NCBI GenBank assembly: GCA_021821465.1
Contig: JAKACM010000018.1
Span: 1 to 60,534, forward strand
DNA length: 60,534 nt
DNA from: Bacillota bacterium
GTDB lineage: Bacteria; Bacillota; Sulfobacillia; Sulfobacillales; Sulfobacillaceae
Direction of reading: 5' to 3'
Part shown: piece after piece, positions 24,172-33,583 of the stretch
Layout: each line of letters opens with the position of its first letter
How positions within the stretch are numbered: the stretch's first letter is position 1
Program-made: the position numbers and the translations under genes
The notes under the pieces: model-generated
Database searches by the model: none
Told to the model about the DNA's origin: nothing
What the model saw: only the letters and a program-made list of their open reading frames with translations

Positions 24172-26307
24172 ATGAATACAATAGGCATCTCTCAGTCAAC
24201 GCATAAAGCTATTACATCGACCCTTCGCCAGGTTTTTCATCTTCCGGGGTTTCGCCCTTTACAACAGGAAATTATTAGCTATGTCTTCATGGGTTATTCC
24301 CAATTGGCGATCTTGCCCACAGGAGCCGGAAAATCTCTGTGTTATCAGTTGCCCAGTGTTCTATTACCAGCGCCGACTGTGGTGATTTCGCCTTTGCTCA
24401 GCCTGATGCAAGAGCAAGCCCAGCGCATGCGAGATTTGGGTATTAGGGCCATGACATGGAGTCATTGGGATGCTCCGAAAGAACGCCGCGAAGTATTAAA
24501 CTCCTGGCGTTCGGGAAAGTTGCAGCTAGTTTTTTTGGCCCCGGAGAGACTAACACATCTTGAGTTGCTGCGGGAAGTCAGTACCTTGCCTTGCAGTTTG
24601 TTGGTAGTCGACGAAGCGCATTCGATTTCTGAATGGGGGCATGATTTTCGTCCCGATTACCGGCGAATCGGCCGCTTTCGCCGGATTATCGGCAATCCTC
24701 CGGTTTTAGCCCTGACCGCGACGGCCACTTCTGTTGTGGAAGAGGATATTATGCGCCATCTAGATCTTGATGCCCATAATTGGCGGGTGACCCGGCAGTC
24801 TATGGATCGTCCCAACATCTTTTTGGGTGTCCATGTGGCCAACACCATCGAGGAAAAACATCTGGCAGTTCATAAAGCCATCAATCAGGAATCGGGGGCA
24901 GTGATTGTCTATACCTGGACACGCAGGCAAGCCGAATATTGGGGACAGTGGCTCAGTCGCTCGTTTAGGGAAAGGGTTGGCATCTATCACGCGGGATTGA
25001 GTCAAAGAGAACGCATGGCAGTGCATCAAGATTTTACGAAAGGATCATTACGCCTGGTAGCAGCGACGACTGCCTTCGGTATGGGTATTGACCGCAGTGA
25101 CGTTCGGGGGGTATTGAATATTGGCATGCCCCCCTCCTTGGATGCCTACACGCAGCAATGGGGCCGCGCAGGGCGAGACGGCCATAAAGCTTGGGCCCGG
25201 CTTATTGTCACCCCAGGGGATATAATCCAACGTCACCGCATGCTTTTACGCGAAAAACCCCGTATCCAAGCCGTCGAGGATGTGATGTCCATGCTTAAAG
25301 ATTGCCCCATAGGCAAACCATGGTGGTGGGATTTTAATGCGAGGGGAAAGAATGATATTCCTGAGCACGAACCCATAGGGGAAGTGCTGTTAATGTCACT
25401 TGAGGAAATGGAAGTCGTTGAACTTCTGGCAAAAACAGGCCATAAAGCCTTGATAACGGTGAAAAAACCTATTCGGCCCTGGATGATTTCAGCTATAGGA
25501 GATCGGATTCGGCGGCGGTATCTTCATCGTCTGAATCAGTTTGAAAGCATGAAGACTCACATCGAAACACAAAGATGTCGACATGAGGGTATTTCGGCTT
25601 ATTTTGGCCAATCCTCCTCGTCCGGACCTGATCCTAAAGAATGTTGTGACATCTGCCTACAGGGCATCAGGAACCAGGATGAGGGACAAAAAGACGAAAT
25701 CTTGGATGGATGGCAAAAACTGAGTGCATGGAGACAGCACAGGGCGGAACAAGATCACGTGAACCCTTACATCATTTTCAGTGATAAAGTTCTTCGTCTG
25801 CTGGCAGTGCGTGCTCCCAAAACTTTGGATGAACTGCGTCAATGTCCCGGCATCGGCTCGGTCAAATTATCATGTTATGGGGAAGATCTTGTGGCTTTAC
25901 TGCAACGTCATCAAACTTCTGAGATGGTTCAAAGTGCCAAAACGCCCAAAGAGCAAGCATGGGATCTGTTCTCAGAAGGCGTGCCGCTGGTTCAAGTGGC
26001 CGCACGCATCAATCGCAAGCCATCGACCGTTATAGGGTATTTGGAAGAATGGATTCTCCTTGACAGCACTCGGGCATGGCAATGGTATGGGGACAGTATG
26101 GTTCATCCTCAGATTCGAGAGAAGATCCGGACAGTATTAAATCAAAACCCGGAGATGTCACTGAAAAGCCTGTTTGCCGCATTGGAAGGCCAATATACCT
26201 ATGCCGAACTGCGCATCGCCCGGGCCATGATTAAGAAATTACGGCGCTCGTCCGACATGGGCGGCCAGCCAGACCCCGATGCTCACACTTCCTCCCGTGG
26301 CGAGTAA
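24172..26307 (+). CDS. recQ: RecQ-type ATP-dependent DNA helicase
   Basis: The 711-residue protein carries the SF2 helicase motifs: FRPLQQEII, Walker A TGAGKS (50-55), DEAH (147-150), SISEWGHDFRPDY, LTATAT, and the motif VI region QQWGRAGRDG. A zinc-binding region with C ... CCDIC follows, then an HRDC-type segment (DKVLRLLAVRAPKTLDELRQCPGIG) and an extra helix-turn-helix tail. It unwinds DNA in repair and recombination. The ribosome site is weak (AAAAG). Its last 69 bases overlap the convergent ytpB gene. Confidence 0.92.
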   Translation: MNTIGISQSTHKAITSTLRQVFHLPGFRPLQQEIISYVFMGYSQLAILPTGAGKSLCYQLPSVLLPAPTVVISPLLSLMQEQAQRMRDLGIRAMTWSHWDAPKERREVLNSWRSGKLQLVFLAPERLTHLELLREVSTLPCSLLVVDEAHSISEWGHDFRPDYRRIGRFRRIIGNPPVLALTATATSVVEEDIMRHLDLDAHNWRVTRQSMDRPNIFLGVHVANTIEEKHLAVHKAINQESGAVIVYTWTRRQAEYWGQWLSRSFRERVGIYHAGLSQRERMAVHQDFTKGSLRLVAATTAFGMGIDRSDVRGVLNIGMPPSLDAYTQQWGRAGRDGHKAWARLIVTPGDIIQRHRMLLREKPRIQAVEDVMSMLKDCPIGKPWWWDFNARGKNDIPEHEPIGEVLLMSLEEMEVVELLAKTGHKALITVKKPIRPWMISAIGDRIRRRYLHRLNQFESMKTHIETQRCRHEGISAYFGQSSSSGPDPKECCDICLQGIRNQDEGQKDEILDGWQKLSAWRQHRAEQDHVNPYIIFSDKVLRLLAVRAPKTLDELRQCPGIGSVKLSCYGEDLVALLQRHQTSEMVQSAKTPKEQAWDLFSEGVPLVQVAARINRKPSTVIGYLEEWILLDSTRAWQWYGDSMVHPQIREKIRTVLNQNPEMSLKSLFAALEGQYTYAELRIARAMIKKLRRSSDMGGQPDPDAHTSSRGE

Positions 26308-27297
26308 TTGGCATGCGGGACGGTTTAAGTCATGGCGCACTTTACGGTCGGAAAGATAAAAACCTAAGAGACCTCGAGCGACGTAGCGGTGAAAGGCCGC
26401 GTCCGGAAAGGAGTTGGTCTGATGCACAATATGACGGTAGATCTTTTGCAAGCGGAGTGTTGCCTGCTCTCTATTTTGATAATAAGTGACAAAATTCAAG
26501 TCTCCGCCCTCTAAGTCTTCTTGTTGGTCAATCAAATAATCCAATAAAATATGCAAAGCGCCAATCCAAGGAAAATACAGACCGTATAATGATTCGACTT
26601 GACGTCTGTCCGGAGTGGGTTCCAGAGCCATGGTGAGCAGGGCAAAGATGCCCAGAGTGCTGCCCGATGCTGCGGCGAATTCCCACCAGAAGAGACCGTC
26701 TTGGGGATCCGATTGGTTGTGAAACCATGTCGTTAATCGTTCCAGTCGTGTGGATACCGGCCCATGTTTGTATACTTGCAAGTCTACATAAAGACGAACC
26801 AAACGCATAATCTTATCCTGGACTATGCCATAACCCGGAAAACGGGCCAGCGCTCTTTGTGAGCGCAGCACCAGAGAAGCCATGTAGCCCCCGTCGTCGT
26901 CACGGGGGTGATCACGGTAATAGTCACGCACAGGAGCATAAGGGGTGGTTGCATCAATTAATGCTTGGTGAAGCCATCGCAAGTTGTCCGGGTCTTGTGA
27001 CGGGCCGCGATCTGTGACGGTGTCGAGATAGTCGCACAAACTTTGATAGGGCACTAGAAATTCCAACAGGTAGCCGTGGGGATCGCGTGAAGGTCCGCCA
27101 TAAACTCCGCCTCCCTCACAGTGAAACTGTTTGGTCTTAAGGGAACTGAGAGCTTGGTCACGCAAATCTGAATCTGGGATATCTTGTGCTTGTTGATGTA
27201 ATTGGGCTATGAGATGAATAACACGTGGGCGAACCACGCGAAAATACTCTGCTCCCCATTGCCATGGGCGCACGAAATCCCACAATTTTCCCGACAT
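26239..27297 (-). CDS. ytpB: tetraprenyl-beta-curcumene synthase (YtpB/DUF2600 family)
   Basis: The 352-residue protein matches the YtpB family: CEGGGVYGG, LVPYQSLCDYLDTVTDR, with the DYLD acidic cluster, and later LHILLDYLIDQQEDLEGGDLNFVTYY, the second aspartate-rich segment. In Bacillus this terpene synthase turns tetraprenyl diphosphate into a C35 hydrocarbon that is later cyclised to sesquarterpenes. Such membrane lipids suit spores or acid-stressed membranes. The gene ends inside the recQ 3' end on the opposite strand. An AAGGAG site precedes the ATG. Confidence 0.85.
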   Translation of the reverse strand: MSGKLWDFVRPWQWGAEYFRVVRPRVIHLIAQLHQQAQDIPDSDLRDQALSSLKTKQFHCEGGGVYGGPSRDPHGYLLEFLVPYQSLCDYLDTVTDRGPSQDPDNLRWLHQALIDATTPYAPVRDYYRDHPRDDDGGYMASLVLRSQRALARFPGYGIVQDKIMRLVRLYVDLQVYKHGPVSTRLERLTTWFHNQSDPQDGLFWWEFAAASGSTLGIFALLTMALEPTPDRRQVESLYGLYFPWIGALHILLDYLIDQQEDLEGGDLNFVTYYQNREQATLRLQKIYRHIVHQTNSFPDAAFHRYVARGLLGFYLSDRKVRHDLNRPACQLLATGGSVSIGVWLAAHVGRAP

Positions 27298-27549
27298 AAA
27301 TAGTCTCCTTAAAGAATGCTATCCCTACCCTAGCCTACCATACAGTGTATGCTGTGGAAGAATGAGTAGACTAATTCTCTTGATCTGTGCTGGCGAAAGG
27401 AACCCAGTGAAATATTGCCGCTCTTTTCGACGAGTCAATGGGACATTCATCTGGTTGCTCCGCTCCTTTGTGATGTGACATTCCGTCTTTCATGACAGCC
27501 TACGATTCGAAGAGATTTACGACCCTTCCAAAGACACCAGCTTTAACTG

Positions 27550-27588
27550 GGTTTTCCGGTTTTGCCGCTGGAAGGAAACCGGAAAACC
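27550..27588. terminator. perfect 13-bp hairpin downstream of the tricorn-type gene
   Basis: GGTTTTCCGGTTT and AAACCGGAAAACC pair perfectly around a 13-base loop, ten bases after the stop of the minus-strand protease gene. No U-tract follows on either strand. The rest of 27298-27597 holds no recognised gene. Confidence 0.45.
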
Positions 27589-27597
27589 ATCTTGGTT

Positions 27598-30500
27598 CTA
27601 TCTGGGCGGTAAAAAGGGCGGTGAAAGACGGGGCTTGTCACTGAAATTCGGTATTTGAGGGGGGTTAGAACTCAAAGAATCTAGAGCTTCTTTAATGGCC
27701 CGGTCCAGTTGCCTGTCTTTTTGGACAAGATAGTCTTCCGGAGTGTTTTCTATGGGAATCGTCGGATCGGTTCCATAGTTTTCAACACCCCATCCCACAT
27801 CCTTAAACCAAAAAGAAAACTCAGGCTGGGTGGTGATACTGTCGTCGACGAGCCGGTGACGAACCCAGATTCCAATCACTCCCCCCCATGTTCTTTGTCC
27901 CACTAAGGGGCCCAATCCCATGAGTTTAAACGAATGAGAAAAGATATCACCATCGGAACCGGCGTATTCATTGGTTAAAGCCACAATGGGACCTAACACG
28001 CTGTCTTGGGGATAGGGTTCAGGCTGCCCGTGTCTGGGAACATCGTAACCGAGGCGGCGTCGTTGCAGGTTTTCCAAAATCAACTGCGAAACATGGCCCC
28101 CTCCGTTGAAGCGAACATCCACAATGAGTCCTTCGTACTCGCATTCAGGAAGATAGGTACGGTAAAATTCTGCGAAACCGCGGGGACCCATATCCGGAAT
28201 ATGTACATAACCCAATCGCCCGTGGGACATTTTATGCACTTTTTCACGATTGGAATTCACCCATTGCCGGTAATAGACGGGCATTTCCTGTGCAAGCGGC
28301 ACAACAATGGGGGTCTGCACAATTCGGCTTTGAGGGTGGATAACGGTTAGTTGAATCTCCCGTGTCGCCTTATTGATTAATTGGGCGGTGGGAGGCACTT
28401 GCGGGTCAAGGGGTCTATTGTCAATCGCGGTGATGACGTCTCCTTCCTGAATTCCGACGCCTGGTGCCAAAAGGGGCGAGTTCTCGACTTCATAGGCGTT
28501 ATCCCCCCGCGCAATATGCATAATCTGATAGCCGTTAAATTCTGGATTCCAATGATATTGAGAGGCCAAGAAACCAATACGATTGTTCGGTTCTGGACGG
28601 TAGTCGCCTCCTAATTCATAAGCATGGGAGGTGCCGAGTTCTCCTTGCATTTCCCAAACCAAATCGGAAAATTCGGAGCGAGTAGCCACTTTGGGTAACA
28701 AACTTTGATAACGAAAAAAGATTTGTTCCCAGTCAATGCCGGACATTGATTCAGACCAGAAGTTGTCTCGCATCAAACGCCAGGCTTCACGAAGCATTTG
28801 TTCCCATTCCGCTCGCCGGTTTACAGACAAGGCAATGCGATTAATATCCACCCATCCCGATTCCCGTCCCGGTTTGGCGGAATTTTTGTCCTCGAGTTTG
28901 TCTGTAGCCTTGCCAATATGCAAGGCCTTGCCTTGACGAATGGCCAAGGTGTCGCCTTTGGCATTGATACCAAAATTGGTAATGCGAGATGCCAAGACAT
29001 CCTCTTTTAAGTCCTTAAAGGAATAGACATGTAAGGTGGCATCTTGCGCGATGCGTGTGTCAAACGACGAGTGCTGCAAACTCCCATGGGGTTCGATTGT
29101 TGTCCAATAGACCTTGTCATGTCCTGCCTCGAGTTGGCGATAGATGCCTTCCGGGGCGGGAAAGGGGATGGCCCGATCCAATATACCCTCAAAGTCGATA
29201 CTGATTGCGGGGATTTCATTGTTCGGATTGTCCGCCTTGTCTGTCGGTTCGTTTAGAGGATGCGCACTCGGAAGAAAAGGCGATCGTTGACTTTGGCTCA
29301 GGGGAATCACATAGGGGTGCATTCCCTTGGGGAATCCTAGATCAAAGCGCAAATTATCATAGACGGGATCGAACACCCGGTACGACAAAAAATAGAGAAA
29401 ATGGCCTCCTGGATCAAACACCGGATCCGAATCGATAAGAATCGGACGAGAAATCCACTGGGATTCATGGTTTACAAGGTCATAGACCTTGATTCCACAC
29501 ATTTTGGCAGATTGGTGGCAGGCATAGGCCACCCAACGGCTATCGGGAGAAAAATCCATTCCGCGAATCGGCCCATAATCCGAAGAGTCGAGGAGTGTGA
29601 GGGTGGATGAGGCAAGATCTGCGAACCACAATTCGTGGCGCTGATTAGTCACGACAGCGAATTGTCCATTAGGTGAAACTTTTACCAGATCGGCCTGACT
29701 GATCGCTCCCGGCAGGCGTGTCCTGGTATTATCGGTGGTATCCAAAATCTCCAGGCCTTCTTCGCCTCCGTCGTCAGAGATTGTGAGAATGCGGGAACTA
29801 TCGGCTACCCATTGACTCAAACGGTAACGGACTCCGTCTTGTGCCCCTAAAGGTTTGGCAGGACCTTCCCAGTTTCCCATTTGGTACAATTTTCCTCGCG
29901 TGGTTACAAGGATTTGGGAACCGTCGGGATTGAGGGCATATTCCGTAACGAAGTCACGAGCTTTGACATAATAAGGTTCAGTTTCGGTTCGTTGGCTCAG
30001 ATATTCAATATTCAAATGGGAATTTTCTCCGCTTGTGGGGTCCAGAACATACAACTCTGCTCCCGCGTGATAGACAATATATTGCCCATCGGCGGAGGCA
30101 TTGCGCACATAATAGTTTTCATGGTCCGTATGCCGCTGCAAGGCGTTTCCTCTCGGGTCAATCGAATAGATGTTGCCGTATCCTTCATGGTCGGAAATAA
30201 AATAGATTCGGTTGCCTATCCACATGGGAGACGCAAAATTCCCGTTGACCCCGTCATAGCGATTGAATTGATTTTTACCTTCGGCATCAATCCATAACTG
30301 GCCTCGAGTGCCTCCCCGGTACCTTTTCCATCGGGCAGGATCGGCGGTGTTGCGCCCTAAGACGATTCCCCCTGTCGGACCAAAGGCCATGTTATTAGCC
30401 GGACCGAGATTCATGGCCTCGGGCTCTCCTCCGTTCAAGGGGAGCTTGTAGAGCATAAAGAGGGATCGAAAGGGCTGAGCATGGTTGGATGAAATGATTA

Positions 30501-30798
30501 AAGATCCGTCCGGATGGAACCCCACAGGCAGAGTCGTGGCCCCCCAATAGGTTAGTCGCCTCACTTCCCCTCCGTCCCCAGGCATGAGATATACTTCGTT
30601 ATCTCCTTCCTCGCGACCGACAAAACAGATCCACTTGCCATCTGGGGAGAGAATGGGGCGTGTGGCAGAACCCCACCCGGAGGTCAAACGCCGGGCCATC
30701 CCTCCGTCCTGGTCCACACTCCATAGCGCGTCCTCACTGACAAAAACTATGCGATGTTGAGCAATGGCCGGATACCGGTAGTAACCGGAAATTGACAT
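27598..30798 (-). CDS. tricorn-type protease (S41 family)
   Basis: The 1066-residue protein has tricorn architecture: an N-terminal beta-propeller region with repeated LSPDGKW-type blades (to about 300), a second propeller (to about 640), a helical linker, a PDZ domain and the S41 protease core. The catalytic histidine is in GTSHAYELGG and the serine-aspartate pair in NEYAGSDGD. In archaea tricorn trims proteasome peptides to di- to tetrapeptides in the cytoplasm; no signal peptide is seen here, in line with that. The ATG at 30798 is chosen because GAGGAGGG lies 6 bases upstream; the longer frame from 30921 has no such site. Confidence 0.9.
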   Translation of the reverse strand: MSISGYYRYPAIAQHRIVFVSEDALWSVDQDGGMARRLTSGWGSATRPILSPDGKWICFVGREEGDNEVYLMPGDGGEVRRLTYWGATTLPVGFHPDGSLIISSNHAQPFRSLFMLYKLPLNGGEPEAMNLGPANNMAFGPTGGIVLGRNTADPARWKRYRGGTRGQLWIDAEGKNQFNRYDGVNGNFASPMWIGNRIYFISDHEGYGNIYSIDPRGNALQRHTDHENYYVRNASADGQYIVYHAGAELYVLDPTSGENSHLNIEYLSQRTETEPYYVKARDFVTEYALNPDGSQILVTTRGKLYQMGNWEGPAKPLGAQDGVRYRLSQWVADSSRILTISDDGGEEGLEILDTTDNTRTRLPGAISQADLVKVSPNGQFAVVTNQRHELWFADLASSTLTLLDSSDYGPIRGMDFSPDSRWVAYACHQSAKMCGIKVYDLVNHESQWISRPILIDSDPVFDPGGHFLYFLSYRVFDPVYDNLRFDLGFPKGMHPYVIPLSQSQRSPFLPSAHPLNEPTDKADNPNNEIPAISIDFEGILDRAIPFPAPEGIYRQLEAGHDKVYWTTIEPHGSLQHSSFDTRIAQDATLHVYSFKDLKEDVLASRITNFGINAKGDTLAIRQGKALHIGKATDKLEDKNSAKPGRESGWVDINRIALSVNRRAEWEQMLREAWRLMRDNFWSESMSGIDWEQIFFRYQSLLPKVATRSEFSDLVWEMQGELGTSHAYELGGDYRPEPNNRIGFLASQYHWNPEFNGYQIMHIARGDNAYEVENSPLLAPGVGIQEGDVITAIDNRPLDPQVPPTAQLINKATREIQLTVIHPQSRIVQTPIVVPLAQEMPVYYRQWVNSNREKVHKMSHGRLGYVHIPDMGPRGFAEFYRTYLPECEYEGLIVDVRFNGGGHVSQLILENLQRRRLGYDVPRHGQPEPYPQDSVLGPIVALTNEYAGSDGDIFSHSFKLMGLGPLVGQRTWGGVIGIWVRHRLVDDSITTQPEFSFWFKDVGWGVENYGTDPTIPIENTPEDYLVQKDRQLDRAIKEALDSLSSNPPQIPNFSDKPRLSPPFLPPR

Positions 30799-31313
30799 AG
30801 AAACCCTCCTCATCTTCCCGGAAGCGAACGATCTGTCATGTTGCTTAACCTGGCACAGGGGATTATCAAGATCCCGACCCTGCACCTCATGCTTCGTGCC
30901 ATCCGCCACCGGGTACTCCACTCATGTAGATTTGCTGCTATGTAGTATTTGCAACCTAATCCCCGCCCGATTGCTTTGATCGACACCGGAAGATATCGGA
31001 CTAAAACTGGCGGAAATTCGATTTTGATTGGCAAATCACTGTACAGACATCATTGTACCCCTGATGATAAGGTTGTAACGTGTGCCGTAATAAGGTATTT
31101 TGCTTGTCTGTGGGCATGATTAAGACCGGAACCAGGTGTCCACCTCAAGTCACTAAATGGAGTCTACCACATTCTCATTGGTGAGAGAAAAATAGCGGGC
31201 CATCGTCTTTTGCCTATAGAACTCGGAGTCTTGTATTGCGCCAAGTCTGGTGAGAATTGTTCAGCCTCTTGTGTACCGCTTAGCGCCTAGCTAGGATTAG
31301 GATAGGGATGGCT
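30799..31313. other. intergenic region upstream of tricorn-type gene
   Basis: About 515 bases with no gene seen. An inverted repeat TCTCA-TTGG-TGAGA is at 31173-31186. It should contain the minus-strand promoter of the protease gene, which I cannot place. Confidence 0.3.
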
Positions 31314-31910
31314 CTAGATACTATTGCCTAACCATGTCGCAATCGAATCCAAAATGATACGAACGACAGCAACTTGATCATCAAGGGCCATAGTAGGTAC
31401 GTGAGAGATGTGAACGGCTTGACTGGGCAACAGAGGTAAGTGCAAAAATCCTGCAGGAATATTAGGGGCAGAGTGTCGCATCAAATACAGCGCTTGGTTG
31501 CACATGAAAGCTCCGGCAGATAATGAGAGATCTATCGGCAAATTGTGAGCCCGAACGTCGTGGAGGATATAGCGAAGCGGCAAGGTGCTAAAGTAGGCAC
31601 TCGGACCATCGGCAACAATACTCTGATCGAGATGAACGGTCTCTCTATTATCTTCGGTTGGGGAATCGATCAAATTGATGCCGATACGTTCTAAGGTGGG
31701 AAGTGTGCGTCCTTGAGCCTGACCCAATCCTAAAATTGCGTCGGGTTTGACTTCGAAAATCCACTGGGGGATTTGTTGTTCAACGTCTTGCTTGGACGTG
31801 CGAAGTCCTCTGATTGCGATATCATTTCGGTGGGGAAGATTGGCGGCAACTTCTTGGGATACATTGATGCTTTGGCCGCCAAATGGATCAAAAAAGGTCA
31901 CCAAAATCAC
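31314..31910 (-). CDS. pcp: pyrrolidone-carboxylate peptidase (Pcp, family C15)
   Basis: Removes N-terminal pyroglutamate from peptides in the cytoplasm. The 198 residues show FFDPFGGQSINVS at the start and the full triad: E74 in TLERIGIN, C137 in SAGAFMCNQALY and H157 in GFLHLPLLP. The start is GTG 31910 with AAGGGAGGG about 10 bases upstream. A lone minus-strand gene, but it fits the peptide-degrading theme with the tricorn-type and S9 enzymes nearby. Confidence 0.9.
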   Translation of the reverse strand: MILVTFFDPFGGQSINVSQEVAANLPHRNDIAIRGLRTSKQDVEQQIPQWIFEVKPDAILGLGQAQGRTLPTLERIGINLIDSPTEDNRETVHLDQSIVADGPSAYFSTLPLRYILHDVRAHNLPIDLSLSAGAFMCNQALYLMRHSAPNIPAGFLHLPLLPSQAVHISHVPTMALDDQVAVVRIILDSIATWLGNSI

Positions 31911-32268
31911 GGCTAATCTGCCCTCCCTTAAATATCTGCAAACATGCCCGGCCCGATTCTTCTTTAGAATTATACCATTAAAGAAATTTTATCGTGCCGT
32001 ATATTGAATGGCGGTGAAGATAGATGTCGAGAAATCTCGGTCTAAGCGGCGACTTTATAGTCGCCAATGGTTGTCTGACATACCTAATAGATCACTTTGA
32101 CGAAATTCAGCTCAAGGCCGGAACCAAGAAGTTCCGCCTGACTGAGTTGTTTATGATAAAAACTCGCTAAAAAACCACATCCCGCTCAATTCCCCATTCG
32201 GTTGGTGAGGAGAATAGCGGGTATGGTTGGAAACTCCTCTCTCAGATCAAAGGGGCAGAGTTGATTAT
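31911..32268. other. gap with two hairpins, no gene
   Basis: GGCGACT-TTAT-AGTCGCC (32048-32065) is a perfect 7-bp hairpin, and CGGAAC-CAAGAA-GTTCCG follows near 32116-32133. Both are short. They could be parts of a small RNA or remnants of a mobile element end. No reading frame is convincing. Confidence 0.3.
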
Positions 32269-32472
32269 TCAGGCCGTGTGACGATTGATGGGCATCAAGG
32301 ATCGATCCACTTGTATCAGGTCAACCGGGATCCATGGCTCCAAATCCTCGACATATGAACAGATCGGATAGTTGTCACAAATCTTGTAGACATCACCAGA
32401 AATGTGATTGGTTACGGTACGTAACGGATGACGACGGCACTTGGGACAAATCATAATTGTCAGCATGGGCAC
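32269..32472 (-). CDS. small topoisomerase-type zinc-ribbon protein
   Basis: The 67-residue product contains one C4 zinc ribbon, CPKC ... CDNYPICSY, spaced and phrased like the zinc fingers at the C-terminus of type IA topoisomerases. The GTG start has AAGGAGGT 5 bases upstream, which supports a real gene. It likely binds single-stranded DNA or RNA, but a free-standing role is not known to me. Monocistronic on the minus strand. Confidence 0.65.
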   Translation of the reverse strand: MPMLTIMICPKCRRHPLRTVTNHISGDVYKICDNYPICSYVEDLEPWIPVDLIQVDRSLMPINRHTA

Positions 32473-32694
32473 CCAAACCTCCTTCGATTGATACCCAAAA
32501 TTCCCAACTTCCAGTGAGATCGCCTGTTATTCAACCGGTACTCTCTGTACTTAGTAGACCATATTTAACTACGGTTCTTTATTGAGACATTTTTCTTTAC
32601 TGTTATTAAACACATAACTTGTTTCCAATGTGTTTCAATTACCCGAAGAAGAGCTGAACGGTAGATAACAATATATACACACAATCTCCCTTTC

Positions 32695-32715
32695 ATACCA
32701 GGCAGGGTATATAAT
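32695..32715 (+). promoter_or_regulatory. promoter with overlapping palindrome, candidate CsoR-type operator
   Basis: ATACC-AGGCAG-GGTAT (32695-32710) is a perfect inverted repeat of the ATACC...GGTAT type used by CsoR/CstR-like repressors. It runs directly into TATAAT (32710-32715), a perfect -10 box about 74 bases before the CsoR-like gene. The -35 region is poor. Binding there would block the promoter. Confidence 0.55.
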
Positions 32716-32788
32716 AGTACAACGATACGGCATTTTTTTACTACAAGCCGGACATTCTACAAACACAGAGGGTGGTGAATGGAAATAT

Positions 32789-33082
32789 ATGGATACAGAA
32801 AAGCACCCGGTAATTGCAAAATATTGGGATCGAGATGATTTAATACGTCGGATGCGCCGGATTGAAGGCCAGGCCCGCGGGGTTCAAGCCATGCTGGAGC
32901 GGGATGAAGACTGTAAAGCCATATTGACTCAGTTGGCCGCAATTTCAGGGGCTTTAGGACAGGTGGCGCGAGTGGTGAGCGCATGTGGGGTGGTGGATGG
33001 CATCGAGCAAGCAGCGGGACCACTGGATGTGAATCAAGTCCGGGCCATTTTGGCTGAACTGAATGCTAAGGGCCGATTATAA
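32789..33082 (+). CDS. CsoR/FrmR-family repressor with altered metal site
   Basis: The 97-residue all-helical protein has the family core DDLIRRMRRIEGQARGVQAMLERDEDCKAILTQLAAISGAL. Cys42 is the conserved family cysteine. The second site, where CsoR has His then Cys and FrmR has His, reads VVSACGVVD: Cys66 is there but the histidine is missing. So it is more likely a thiol or persulfide sensor (CstR-like) than a copper sensor; that is inference. A matching palindrome covers its own promoter, suggesting autoregulation. A target gene is not adjacent on the same transcript; the MFS exporter lies 500 bases downstream. Confidence 0.82.
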   Translation: MDTEKHPVIAKYWDRDDLIRRMRRIEGQARGVQAMLERDEDCKAILTQLAAISGALGQVARVVSACGVVDGIEQAAGPLDVNQVRAILAELNAKGRL

Positions 33083-33583
33083 GCGGCGAGACATGGAAAA
33101 ATAAAATTGGGTCACTTGTTTCGAACTCCCTGGGTACCATAGGTTCCGGGGATTTCTCCGTCACATTTCAATGCCCCACGACGAAAGGGTGCGATAGAAG
33201 AAATGCCGACAAAGAAGATGCGACGTTACTCCCAGTACCGAGCACAGGGCTAGGGGATCTCACAGTGAAAAATCACCACCTCATGGCGTCAATAGCAGTG
33301 AACCGGCTTTGGCAAGCCGCAGAGCGGAAAACGCGGTAACAACCCTTATGCTGTCCTATATAATTCACCTCAATCATACGCCAGTATCGCGCAAAAGGTC
33401 GACACAAGAAATTGTCTGAATCCAATAAGACTATTGAATGAATTTGATTCACAGCCACAGTCATTCAATCCCCGAAGAAATCCCGGCGGTGTTAATGGAC
33501 TTGTTTGTCGACTGAGTCTGGCATAATCAAACAATATGCCTGGGATAATTAACCGATCTCATCTTGATAGGTAGGGAGCACCG
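33083..33583. other. gap before MFS gene
   Basis: About 500 bases with no recognised gene. TTGTTT (33501) and CATAAT (33522) with a 15-base gap may form a weak promoter for the MFS gene. No clear terminator follows the CsoR-like gene. Confidence 0.3.
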
